From: PALSA-1004 sp947474275
GTDB taxonomy: Bacteria; Pseudomonadota; Gammaproteobacteria; Burkholderiales; SG8-41
DNA length: 22,231 nucleotides
NCBI GenBank assembly: GCA_947474275.1
Contig: CANJHY010000073.1
Coordinates: 1 to 22,231 of the forward strand
Reading direction: 5' to 3'
Made by a program: the position numbers and the translations under genes
Notes under the pieces: generated by a model
What the model saw: only the letters and a program-made list of their open reading frames with translations
What the model was told of the DNA's origin: nothing
Database searches by the model: none
Shown here: positions 14,438-21,899 of the stretch, one piece after another
Numbering within the stretch: position 1 is the stretch's first letter
How the letters are laid out: every line of letters begins with the position of its first letter

Positions 14438-15706
14438 TTATTTCTTGGCGGGTTCGGCGGCTTTCGCCGGTTCCGCTGCTGCTGCCGGCGCTTCCGCCGG
14501 CTTGGCTTCAGGCGCGCCGCCCGGCGTTACGACTTCCAGGGTTTCCCATTTGCCGGCTTTCACGACGTAGATCGTGATGGGGCCGTTCTTGAGGTCGCCT
14601 TTGTCGTCGAAAGCGATCGGGCCGATGACGCCTTTGTAATCGGTCTTGCCGACTTCGGGCAGGAATTTCGCGGGGTCGGTCGATTTGGCGCGTTTCATCG
14701 CTTCGATGAAGACGAACACCGCGTCGTAGCCCATGGGCGCGAACAACTCGACGTCGGCATTGAACTTGGCCTTGAATTTTTCGAGGAACTTGGCGCCGCC
14801 CGGCATCTGGTCTTTGGGCAGGCCGGGCATGGAAGCCATCGCGCCCTCGGCCGCGGAATCGCCGGCGAGTTTGACGAAATTCGGCGTCTGCATGCCGTCG
14901 CCGCCCATGAATTTGGCCTTGATGCCGAGTTCGCTCATTTGCTTGATCATCGGGCCGGCCTGCGGGTCGATGCCGCCGAAGAAAATGAGGTCGGGTTTCT
15001 TGCCTTTGATCTTGGTCAGGATCGCCTTGAAGTCGGTGTCTTTGTCAGTCGTGTGCTCGCGCGCGGCGATTTTGGCGCCACCGGCTTTGACCGATGCTTC
15101 GAACGTGTCAGCGAGGCCCTGGCCGTATGCAGTGCTGTCGTCGATCACGGCGATGTTTTTCGCCTTGAGTTTTTCGAGCGCGAACTTGCCGCCGACCGGG
15201 CCCTGCTGATCGTCATTGGCGACGACGCGGAAAGTGGTCTTGAATCCCTGCTGCGTGTATTTCGGATTGGTCGAGGACGGCGAGATCTGCGGAATGCCCG
15301 CGTCGGAATAAATCTTGGACGCGGGGATGGACGCGCCCGAGTTGAAGTGGCCGACGACGGCAACGACTTTCGTGTCGACCAGCTTTTGCGCGACCGTTGC
15401 GGCCTTGGTCGGATTGGCTTCGTCGTCTTCAGCGATCAGCTGTAGCTTGATTTTTTTGCCGTCTATCGTCACGCCTGCAGCGTTCGCGTCATCGACCGCC
15501 AGTTGCACGCCGTTCTTGATGTCGATGCCGATATGCGCCTGCGGGCCGGTCAGCGGCGATGCCACGCCGATCTTGACGATGGTTTCTGCCGGCGGCGGGG
15601 CTTCGGCTTTGGGCGCCGGCTTCGGCGGCTCTTCCTTGCCGCAGCCCTGCATCAGCAATGCGGCGGCGAACAACAACCCGGTGGCTAAGGACTGGATGCG
15701 TTTCAT
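14438..15706 (-). CDS. livK: HAAT-family periplasmic substrate-binding lipoprotein
   Basis: This 422-residue binding protein of Leu/Ile/Val type captures the substrate for the LivHMGF importer. The signal sequence is followed by LLMQGCGKEE, a plausible though not ideal lipobox, with Cys22 as the lipidated residue. A Pro/Ala/Glu/Lys linker (about residues 23-42) precedes the type I periplasmic-binding fold, which starts IVKIGVASPLTGPQAHIG and includes ISPSSTNPKYT and VAVVGHFNSGAS. The last 27 or so residues form another Ala/Pro/Glu/Lys-rich tail, unusual for the family. The ATG at 15706 has GGGAGAG just upstream; an in-frame ATG at 15724 lies before that site. Substrate cannot be read from sequence: branched-chain amino acids, amides and aromatic acids are all possible. 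Confidence 0.93.
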   Translation of the reverse strand: MKRIQSLATGLLFAAALLMQGCGKEEPPKPAPKAEAPPPAETIVKIGVASPLTGPQAHIGIDIKNGVQLAVDDANAAGVTIDGKKIKLQLIAEDDEANPTKAATVAQKLVDTKVVAVVGHFNSGASIPASKIYSDAGIPQISPSSTNPKYTQQGFKTTFRVVANDDQQGPVGGKFALEKLKAKNIAVIDDSTAYGQGLADTFEASVKAGGAKIAAREHTTDKDTDFKAILTKIKGKKPDLIFFGGIDPQAGPMIKQMSELGIKAKFMGGDGMQTPNFVKLAGDSAAEGAMASMPGLPKDQMPGGAKFLEKFKAKFNADVELFAPMGYDAVFVFIEAMKRAKSTDPAKFLPEVGKTDYKGVIGPIAFDDKGDLKNGPITIYVVKAGKWETLEVVTPGGAPEAKPAEAPAAAAEPAKAAEPAKK

Positions 15707-15750
15707 GGTCTCTCCCGTGAGCATAAATTGTTGTTGCAGCGGAAAAAATG

Positions 15751-15779
15751 ATTATCCGTAGGCGCCTGCCCGTTGTCAA
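15751..15779 (-). promoter_or_regulatory. sigma-70 promoter of the liv-kinase operon
   Basis: On the - strand TTGACA (15774-15779, perfect) and GATAAT (15751-15756, 5 of 6) are separated by exactly 17 bp. Transcription would start near 15743, giving a leader of about 37 nt before the livK ATG. It lies just beyond the terminator of the upstream cytochrome gene, so this promoter should drive an independent unit. I see no clear operator palindrome. Confidence 0.8.
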
Positions 15780-15829
15780 TTTTGCGCCTGCCGTGCGTCT
15801 TGGCGGACCGGCGCCGCGGCCGCCGGACG

Positions 15830-15857
15830 AAAAAAAGGCGCGCCTGCCGGCGCGCCC
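15830..15857 (-). terminator. Rho-independent terminator of the cytochrome c gene
   Basis: On the - strand an 8-bp all-GC stem (GGCGCGCC repeated around a GGCA loop, 15837-15856) is followed by seven T residues (15830-15836). It begins 19 nt after the cytochrome stop codon. This is the strongest intrinsic terminator in the window, and it separates the cytochrome gene from the liv operon promoter downstream. Confidence 0.9.
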
Positions 15858-15875
15858 TGTGTGTCGCGGAACGGG

Positions 15876-16187
15876 TTATTTGATTTTTGCCAGCATCAGG
15901 TCGACCACCGCTTTAACTTCGGCATCGGACAGTTTCGCGACGCCGCCTTTGGGCATCATCGTGGTGCCGGGCTTGCCCAGCAGCGCGATTTTGTACAGCG
16001 CTTCCTTGCCTTGTTTGACGCGTGGCGCCCATGCCGCCTTGTCGCCGAGCTTGGGCGCACCAGCAAGGCCGGCGTCGTGGCAGGCGCCGCACGCGCTTTT
16101 ATACGTTTCGTCGGTGGTGGCGGCGAAAATACTGCCGGCGGTAACCAGGCTCAGGACGCCGAGCAAACCAGACAAAAACGATTTCAT
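15876..16187 (-). CDS. small periplasmic c-type cytochrome (class I, c5-like)
   Basis: This 103-residue electron carrier has an N-terminal Sec signal (about residues 1-22, MKSFLSGLLGVLSLVTAGSI ending FAA). The haem-attachment motif CGACH has Cys33, Cys36 and His37 as covalent and proximal ligands. The distal methionine is in MMPKGG (Met77 or Met78). Size and the Met-Met-Pro-Lys-Gly pattern fit cytochrome c5/c555-like monohaem proteins. The frame extends upstream by 44 codons, but the ATG at 16187 is preceded by AAAGGAGA at ideal spacing and begins the signal peptide. It has its own likely promoter and a strong terminator, so it is probably monocistronic. Its redox partner is not apparent from the neighbours. 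Confidence 0.92.
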   Translation of the reverse strand: MKSFLSGLLGVLSLVTAGSIFAATTDETYKSACGACHDAGLAGAPKLGDKAAWAPRVKQGKEALYKIALLGKPGTTMMPKGGVAKLSDAEVKAVVDLMLAKIK

Positions 16188-16223
16188 ACGGTCTCCTTTG
16201 AGGGGCACACAAAAACTGCCGGC

Positions 16224-16252
16224 ATCATAACAAATCCGTCCGGCCATTTCTA
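16224..16252 (-). promoter_or_regulatory. likely promoter of the cytochrome c gene
   Basis: On the - strand TATGAT (16224-16229, 5 of 6) has TAGAAA (16247-16252, 4 of 6) 17 bp upstream. The predicted start near 16217 gives a leader of about 30 nt, which contains the strong Shine-Dalgarno sequence AAAGGAGA. The -35 box overlaps the stop codon of the DUF255 gene. Confidence 0.5.
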
Positions 16253-18307
16253 ATTCATGCCCGGGGGCGCGGTCAGCACGGCGAGCAGCGCGGCGCAGCC
16301 GGCGATCGGTGGTAAGCAACTAACGCCGCGGCACACCCAGGCGTTGACGGCGTCACCCGCGGGTTTGTCGAGCACCGCCGGCAGGCCCGCGGTTCCGGTG
16401 GGGATCGCGAACACCAGCGTGTGCGGCAAATAGTGCTGGTTGATTTCACGCTGCCACGCCGCCACGTCGTCGCCGCCGCGCAATACGACGATGGCGGGCG
16501 GCGCCAGTTCCTCTTCGAGCGCGGCGCACAGGCTCGTGTGCGCGCTGGGCTGGCGCTCGAGCGGCAATTTGAACGCCTGCAGGGTGCGCGCTGCGGCCTC
16601 GCAATAGCGCGGTTCGCCGACCAGATGGCCGAGCCGGTTGAGCGCAAGTGCCGCGATGCCGTTGCCGGCGGGCGTGGCATGGTCCTGGGCGTTTTTGGCG
16701 CGATAGAGCAGGCGCTCGTGGTCGTGGCTGACGAAAAAGAATCCGCCATGCGCGCGATCTTCGAACTGTTCGAGCAGGACTTCGGCCAGCGCGCGTGCCC
16801 ATTCCAGGTCCGCAATCCGGAAATCGTGCTGCATCAGTTCGAGCAGGGCATCGAGCAGAAAAGCGTAGTCGTCGAGATACGCATTGAGGTGCGCATTGCC
16901 GTCTTTGTACGTTGCAAGCAACCGCCCATCGCGCCATAACGTCGCGCGCATGAACTCAACCGCGTTGCGCGCAGACAGCAGCCATTCAGGACGCCCGAAT
17001 ACGCGCGCGGCGCGCGCCATGCCTTTCACCATCAGAGCGTTCCAGCTGGCGAGCACTTTCTCGTCGCGTCCGGGGCGCACGCGCGGTTCGCGTGCGGCAA
17101 ACAACTTTGCGCGCGCCGAGTCGAGCAGCGCCTGCGCGCGTTCCGGCGTCAGTTCCAGCCGTTTGGCGACCACGGCCAGCGGCTTGGTTACGCGCAAATG
17201 CCAGAATTCCCGTTCAAAGTTCGGTCGCACATCGAGCCCGTAATGCGGTTCAACCACCGCGTATTCCCCGGCGCTCAACGCGGCCTGGACTGCGTCCGGA
17301 GTCCACACATAGAACTTGCCTTCGACGTGTTCGGAATCGGCGTCGAGCGACGAGTAATAGCCGCCCTCATTGGCATCGACCGGGGATTGCATTTCGCGCA
17401 TGACCCATGCCGCGGTGTCGCTGACGGTGCGCGCATACAAAGGCTGGCGATCGGCGAGCCATAAATCGCTGTAGAGGCTCAGGAGCGGGCCGTTGTCATA
17501 AAGCATCTTTTCGAAATGCGGGATCGTCCAGTGCGCGTCGACGCTGTAACGGCAGAAACCACCGCCCAGCTGGTCGTAAATTCCGCCTTCCGCCATGTTC
17601 TTGAGCGTAAGCCGCACCATGCCGAGCGCGTATTGGTCGCCGACGTCGGCGGCGCGGCGCAGGCAGAATGCGAGTTCCGCCGGATGCGGAAACTTGGGCG
17701 CGGCGCCGATCCCGCCGTCGGTTTCGTCGAACACGTTTTTCAGGTCGCGCAACGCTTCGTCCAGCAGCGTCGCAGATAACGCGCCGCCGTCAGCAGGCGG
17801 CGGCAGGGTTTGCGTGAAAGCGGCGCGCAGGGCTTCGTTTTGCTGTTCGATTTCGCCACGCTTGTCGTGATACGCGGCCGCGACCTGCGGCATGAGGTCG
17901 ATAAAACCCGGCATGCCGTGGCGTGAAGTCTTCGGAAAATAGGTGCCGCCGAAAAACGGTGTCTGATCCGGCATCAGGAACATCGTCAATGGCCAGCCGC
18001 CATTGCGCCGCGTTAGCAGCGCGTGCGCGGCCTGATAAATCTGGTCGAGATCGGGACGTTCTTCGCGGTCGACTTTTACGTTGACGAACAGCTCGTTCAT
18101 CATCGCCGCCACTTGCGCATCCTCGAACGACTCGTGCGCCATCACGTGGCACCAGTGGCACGCCGAGTAGCCGATCGACAGCAGGATGGGTTTGTCCTGC
18201 GCGCGCGCGAGTTCGAGCGCTTCATCTCCCCACGCGTGCCAGTCGACCGGATTTTCGGCGTGCTGTTGCAGGTAAGGACTGGTTTGCTGCGCGAGTCGGT
18301 TGGACAT
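16250..18307 (-). CDS. YyaL/DUF255 thioredoxin-domain protein
   Basis: This 685-residue protein belongs to the conserved YyaL (human SPATA20-like) family, of unproven function. The N-terminal DUF255 domain (about residues 3-165) is a thioredoxin fold. It contains NRLAQQTSPYL, HAENPVDWHAWG, the CHWC motif at 50-53 followed by HVMAHESFED, and VKVDREERPDLDQIY. The remaining 500 residues form an alpha/alpha-toroid like that of glucosamine epimerases and glycosidases, with FPHPAELAF, YDQLGGGFCRYSVDAHWTIPHFEKMLYDN and PRVRPGRDEKVLASWN-type blocks in the usual order. Length is typical. No Shine-Dalgarno sequence is visible, but the start matches the family. It follows the HtrA-like gene by 61 nt, probably in the same unit. 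Confidence 0.93.
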   Translation of the reverse strand: MSNRLAQQTSPYLQQHAENPVDWHAWGDEALELARAQDKPILLSIGYSACHWCHVMAHESFEDAQVAAMMNELFVNVKVDREERPDLDQIYQAAHALLTRRNGGWPLTMFLMPDQTPFFGGTYFPKTSRHGMPGFIDLMPQVAAAYHDKRGEIEQQNEALRAAFTQTLPPPADGGALSATLLDEALRDLKNVFDETDGGIGAAPKFPHPAELAFCLRRAADVGDQYALGMVRLTLKNMAEGGIYDQLGGGFCRYSVDAHWTIPHFEKMLYDNGPLLSLYSDLWLADRQPLYARTVSDTAAWVMREMQSPVDANEGGYYSSLDADSEHVEGKFYVWTPDAVQAALSAGEYAVVEPHYGLDVRPNFEREFWHLRVTKPLAVVAKRLELTPERAQALLDSARAKLFAAREPRVRPGRDEKVLASWNALMVKGMARAARVFGRPEWLLSARNAVEFMRATLWRDGRLLATYKDGNAHLNAYLDDYAFLLDALLELMQHDFRIADLEWARALAEVLLEQFEDRAHGGFFFVSHDHERLLYRAKNAQDHATPAGNGIAALALNRLGHLVGEPRYCEAAARTLQAFKLPLERQPSAHTSLCAALEEELAPPAIVVLRGGDDVAAWQREINQHYLPHTLVFAIPTGTAGLPAVLDKPAGDAVNAWVCRGVSCLPPIAGCAALLAVLTAPPGMN

Positions 18308-18368
18308 TAGGGATTGGGGGTTCCGCGGAAGGCGTCCAGTTTACACCGGCCGCGCGGCTGAGCTGCAT

Positions 18369-19349
18369 TCAGGACTGCAGGGATGGCCGCAGATATTCCA
18401 TGCGGTCTATCGAATGCACGCTGATTTCGCGCACGGTCTTGGCGCGCCAGATTTGCAGCGTGATTTGGTTGCCGGCGCCGCCGCTCGCCCACAGCGCGTG
18501 ATAGAACTCGGCCTGGTTGCCGATCGCCTGTCCGCCGAGAGCGAGGATGACGTCGCCGCGCTTCAGGCCGCCGCGTTCTGCCGGCGAATCGCGCAACACC
18601 TGGGTGACGACCAGGTGCTGGCGCATTTCCTCCGAATAAATCCCCAGCCAGGGGCGCGCCGCGCCGCTGCGCCGGCCCTGCGTGGTGAGATCTTTGAGGA
18701 TGGGCTTCAGGAGATCGGTTGGCACGAACATGTTGCCGGGAAACGCCGCGCCGGCATCGATAGCATCGCCGACCCACAAGGAGCCGATGCCGATCAGCTG
18801 GCCTGCGTCGTCGATCAACGCGGCGCCGCTGTGATTGTCGCGCGCCGGTGCGGTGAAAATTGCTTCATCGAGCGCGTACTCCCACCAGCCGGTGAAAGAC
18901 CGCCGTTTGACGACGCAGGCGTTGGACCAGCCGCCGGCACCCGCATGCGCGGCGACGGCCACGGTACTCATTTCGCGCAGGGCGCTGCTGTCGCCCAAGA
19001 CCAGCGGCGGATGATCAAGCGATTGCGCCGCACGCACGAGGCCGAAGCCGGTAGCGTGATCGAAGCCGGCGACGGTGGCCGGCAACACGCGCCCGTCAGC
19101 GGCGACGATCAGTATCGATTGCGCTTCGAGCAGCAGATAGCCGATGGTCAGGATATGGCCGGCGTCGTCTATCAATACGCCGGTGCCTTCGCGTTCGGTG
19201 CCCAGCGTGTCGGCGGTGCGCGCGGTCGGCGGCACGCGGATGCCGAGCTTGACGATGGCGCCGGCGAGATCGTCCGCCGCGAATTTATCCGCAACCGGCA
19301 GATTGGCGGCACCCCATGCGGCCCACGCGGCAGTTATCAATGATGGCAT
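18369..19349 (-). CDS. HtrA/DegP-like PDZ protein, probably an inactive protease
   Basis: This 326-residue protein has a trypsin-like domain (about residues 25-215) and one PDZ domain (about 233-315, PWLGIYSEE to the C-terminus). The fold blocks of HtrA are recognisable: GTGVLIDDAGHILT, GFDHATGFGLVRA and ARDNHSGAALIDDAG. The catalytic positions are not conserved, however. The histidine of the usual TNxHV motif is Tyr71, the aspartate of the TDLA motif is Gly101, and only the serine (Ser174, in NHSGA for GNSGG) remains. It may act as a chaperone, scaffold or peptide-binding protein. The N-terminus is mildly hydrophobic without a basic n-region, so export is uncertain. The ATG at 19349 is 26 nt after the ilvD stop; AGGAG is about 14 nt upstream. 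The frame extends 40 codons upstream into ilvD. Confidence 0.85.
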   Translation of the reverse strand: MPSLITAAWAAWGAANLPVADKFAADDLAGAIVKLGIRVPPTARTADTLGTEREGTGVLIDDAGHILTIGYLLLEAQSILIVAADGRVLPATVAGFDHATGFGLVRAAQSLDHPPLVLGDSSALREMSTVAVAAHAGAGGWSNACVVKRRSFTGWWEYALDEAIFTAPARDNHSGAALIDDAGQLIGIGSLWVGDAIDAGAAFPGNMFVPTDLLKPILKDLTTQGRRSGAARPWLGIYSEEMRQHLVVTQVLRDSPAERGGLKRGDVILALGGQAIGNQAEFYHALWASGGAGNQITLQIWRAKTVREISVHSIDRMEYLRPSLQS

Positions 19350-19375
19350 GGGTGCGCCGCCCGCTCCTGATCCGG

Positions 19376-21049
19376 CTAGCCCGTTACCGCGCCTTTGCTC
19401 GCGGAAGACACGAGCTTCACGTACTTGGCGAGCAGGCCGCGCGTGTAGCGCGGCTTGGGCTGGCGCCATTTCTTTTTGCGCTGAGCGAGTTCTTTGGCGG
19501 TCACATTGACCTGGATCAGGCGCTTGTGCGCGTCGATGGTAATGGAGTCGCCTTCCTTGACGAGTGCTATCGGCCCGCCTTCGAAAGCTTCGGGCGCGAC
19601 ATGTCCGACCACCATGCCCCAGGTGCCGCCCGAAAAGCGGCCGTCGGTGATGAGGCCCACCGATTCGCCGAGACCCTGGCCGATGAGTGCCGAAGTCGGC
19701 GCCAGCATTTCCTGCATGCCAGGGCCGCCCTTGGGGCCTTCATAGCGGATCACCAGCACGTCGCCGGGTTTGATTTTTTTCGCGAGTATCGCGTTCATCG
19801 CTTTGGGTTCGGAGTCGAATACGCGCGCCGGCCCGGTGATCTTGGGCGACTTCAGTCCGGTGATTTTGGCGACGCAGCCTTCGGGCGCGAGATTGCCTTT
19901 GAGTATCGCGAGATGGCCGTGCGCATATAAAGGGTTGTTCCACGGCCGGATTACATCCTGATCTTTGCGCGGCTTCGCCGGGATTTTGGCGAGTTCCGCA
20001 GCCAGCGTTTTGCCGGTGATCGTCATGCAGTCGCCATGCAGGAGACCATGCACCAGCAACATCTTCAACACCTGCGGCACGCCGCCCGCGCGATGAAAGT
20101 CAGTTGCGACGTAGCGCCCGGAAGGTTTTAAATCGCAGATCACCGGTACTTTGCGCCGCACGCGCTCGAAATCATCTATCGTCCACTTGACCTCGGCGGC
20201 ATGCGCGATTGCCAGATAGTGCAGCACCGCATTGGTCGAACCGCCGGTGGCCATGATCAGGGCGGCGGCGTTCTCGATCGATTTGCGCGTGATGATGTCG
20301 CGCGGCCGCAAATTGAGCCGGATCGCGTTGACGAGTGCCGTGGCAGACGCGGCGGCCGAATCGGCTTTCTCGGCATCGGGCGATGCCATTTGTGAAGAAC
20401 CGAGCAAACTCATGCCGAGCGCTTCGAACGACGACGACATCGTATTGGCGGTAAACATGCCGCCGCAGGCGCCCACCGAAGGGCAGGCGTTTTTTTCGAT
20501 GCCAATGAAATCTTCGCGCGCCATCTTGCCCGCGCTGAAAGCGCCGACCGCCTCGAACACGCTGACGACGGTCAGGTCCTGGCCTTTCCACTTGCCGGGC
20601 TTGATGGTGCCGGCATAAACATAAATGCCAGGCACGTTCATGCGCGCCATGGCTATCATGCCGCCGGGCATGTTCTTGTCGCAGCCGCCGCACACCAGCA
20701 CGCCGTCCATGGCCTGGCCGTTGACCGACGTTTCGATGGCGTCGGCGATGACTTCGCGCGACACCAGCGAATACTTCATCGCCTCGGTGCCCATGCCGAT
20801 GCCGTCGGTGATAGTAGGCACGCCGAACACCTGTGGCATCGCGCCGATTTCGCGCAGCGCCGCCATCGCGCGGTCGACCAGCGGCTGGATGCCGGCATTG
20901 CATGGATTCATGTTGGAATGGCCGTTGGCGACGCCGACGATGGGTTTTTCGAAATCGGTGTCGCCGAAGCCGACCGCGCGCAGCATGGCGCGATTGGGCG
21001 AGCGCGCGTCGCCGTGCGTGATGAGGCGGCTGCGTTTGTTCAGTGCCAT
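19376..21049 (-). CDS. ilvD: dihydroxy-acid dehydratase
   Basis: IlvD dehydrates dihydroxy-isovalerate and its methyl homologue to the 2-keto acids that become valine, leucine and isoleucine. The 557-residue protein carries the three iron-sulfur cluster cysteines: Cys50 (NMNPCNAG), Cys123 (CGGCDKNMPGG) and Cys195 (SVGACGGMFTANTM). The C-terminal substrate block includes TDGRFSGGTWG. This is the usual length for the [2Fe-2S]-type enzyme of many proteobacteria. AAGGA precedes the ATG at good spacing. It is the first gene of a - strand unit continuing into the HtrA-like and DUF255 genes. Its proximity to a HAAT importer is suggestive of branched-chain amino acid metabolism but they are separate units. 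Confidence 0.96.
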   Translation of the reverse strand: MALNKRSRLITHGDARSPNRAMLRAVGFGDTDFEKPIVGVANGHSNMNPCNAGIQPLVDRAMAALREIGAMPQVFGVPTITDGIGMGTEAMKYSLVSREVIADAIETSVNGQAMDGVLVCGGCDKNMPGGMIAMARMNVPGIYVYAGTIKPGKWKGQDLTVVSVFEAVGAFSAGKMAREDFIGIEKNACPSVGACGGMFTANTMSSSFEALGMSLLGSSQMASPDAEKADSAAASATALVNAIRLNLRPRDIITRKSIENAAALIMATGGSTNAVLHYLAIAHAAEVKWTIDDFERVRRKVPVICDLKPSGRYVATDFHRAGGVPQVLKMLLVHGLLHGDCMTITGKTLAAELAKIPAKPRKDQDVIRPWNNPLYAHGHLAILKGNLAPEGCVAKITGLKSPKITGPARVFDSEPKAMNAILAKKIKPGDVLVIRYEGPKGGPGMQEMLAPTSALIGQGLGESVGLITDGRFSGGTWGMVVGHVAPEAFEGGPIALVKEGDSITIDAHKRLIQVNVTAKELAQRKKKWRQPKPRYTRGLLAKYVKLVSSASKGAVTG

Positions 21050-21110
21050 GGTGTGTCCTTGACAGCGTTACGTATAATCGATGATTTTAACCCAAACCCC
21101 CGGGCATTTA
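21050..21110. promoter_or_regulatory. divergent promoter region between ilvD and lgt
   Basis: These 61 bp must hold promoters in both directions. For lgt (+) there is a perfect TATAAT at 21073-21078, but no good -35 box 16-18 bp upstream. It predicts a start near 21085, downstream of the ATG at 21081, which favours the lgt start at 21111. For ilvD (-) TAAAAT lies at 21084-21089 with a poor -35 (ATTAAA, 21107-21112) at 17 bp. No leader peptide or attenuator is evident. Confidence 0.4.
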
Positions 21111-21899
21111 ATGCTGGTTCACCCGCAGTTCGATCCGGTTGCCATCCAACTGTTCGGTCCGCTCGCCATACGCTGGTACGGCCTGACTTATCTGCTCGGT
21201 TTCGCGTTGATCTGGCTGGCCGGACGCTATGCGATCAAGTCGCGCGGGCATTCCGCGGTAAGCGCGCAGCAATTCGACGACCTGTTGTTTTACGGCATCC
21301 TCGGCGTCATCGCGGGCGGCCGCCTTGGCTATGTGTTGTTCTACAAATTCAGCGATTACTTCGCCGAGCCGTGGAAGATTTTTTACGTATGGGAAGGCGG
21401 CATGTCGTTCCATGGCGGCTTTCTCGGCGTCATCATCGCGCTGTGGTGGTATGCGCGCGCGCGCGGGTTGAAGTGGCTCGCGATCACGGATTTCATCGCG
21501 CCGCTGGCGCCGCTGGGGCTCGCCGCCGGGCGGCTCGGCAATTTCATCAATGCGGAATTGTGGGGGCGCGCGACCGACGGCCCGTGGGCGATGATTTTTC
21601 CGAACGTCGACCGCGTGCCGCGTCACCCTTCGCAACTCTATGAGTTCGCGCTCGAGGGCGTCGTGTTATTTGTCCTGCTATGGTGGTTTGCAGCCAAGCC
21701 GCAGCCGCGCGGCGCCGTATCGGCGTGTTTCCTGATCGGTTACGGCGCGTTCCGCTTTGCGGTGGAGTTCACGCGCGAGCCGGACAGTTTCCTGGGGCTG
21801 CTGGCGTTCGGTTTTTCGATGGGACAGTGGCTGTCGCTGCCGATGATAGCGGCGGGCGTGGTGATGCTGGCCTGGGCGTACCGGCGCCCGGCTGATTAA
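21111..21899 (+). CDS. lgt: prolipoprotein diacylglyceryl transferase
   Basis: Lgt transfers diacylglycerol from phosphatidylglycerol to the lipobox cysteine of prolipoproteins, the first step of lipoprotein maturation in the inner membrane. The 262-residue protein has about seven membrane segments. It carries the catalytic motif SFHGGFLG (His101), the signature RLGNFINAELWGR (141-153) with the essential arginine, and RHPSQLYE (171-178). The N-terminus MLVHPQFDPVAI is the family norm, so I start at 21111 rather than at the in-frame ATG at 21081. No strong Shine-Dalgarno sequence precedes either. The last codon and stop (GATTAA) overlap the stop of the convergent gene. The livK-like lipoprotein here would be a client. 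Confidence 0.95.
   Translation: MLVHPQFDPVAIQLFGPLAIRWYGLTYLLGFALIWLAGRYAIKSRGHSAVSAQQFDDLLFYGILGVIAGGRLGYVLFYKFSDYFAEPWKIFYVWEGGMSFHGGFLGVIIALWWYARARGLKWLAITDFIAPLAPLGLAAGRLGNFINAELWGRATDGPWAMIFPNVDRVPRHPSQLYEFALEGVVLFVLLWWFAAKPQPRGAVSACFLIGYGAFRFAVEFTREPDSFLGLLAFGFSMGQWLSLPMIAAGVVMLAWAYRRPAD

Noticed and set aside
18300..19343. 347-codon open frame on the + strand opposite the HtrA-like gene
   Set aside because: The opposite strand has recognisable trypsin-fold and PDZ blocks and sits in an operon; this frame has no domain and no start signal.
19350..19469. 40-codon upstream extension of the HtrA-like protein
   Set aside because: It overlaps the end of ilvD in another frame and is Arg/Ala-rich without similarity to a signal peptide.
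21081..21110. ten-codon longer lgt N-terminus from the ATG at 21081
   Set aside because: The family starts at MLVHPQFDP-like sequence, and the TATAAT at 21073 would start transcription after 21081.
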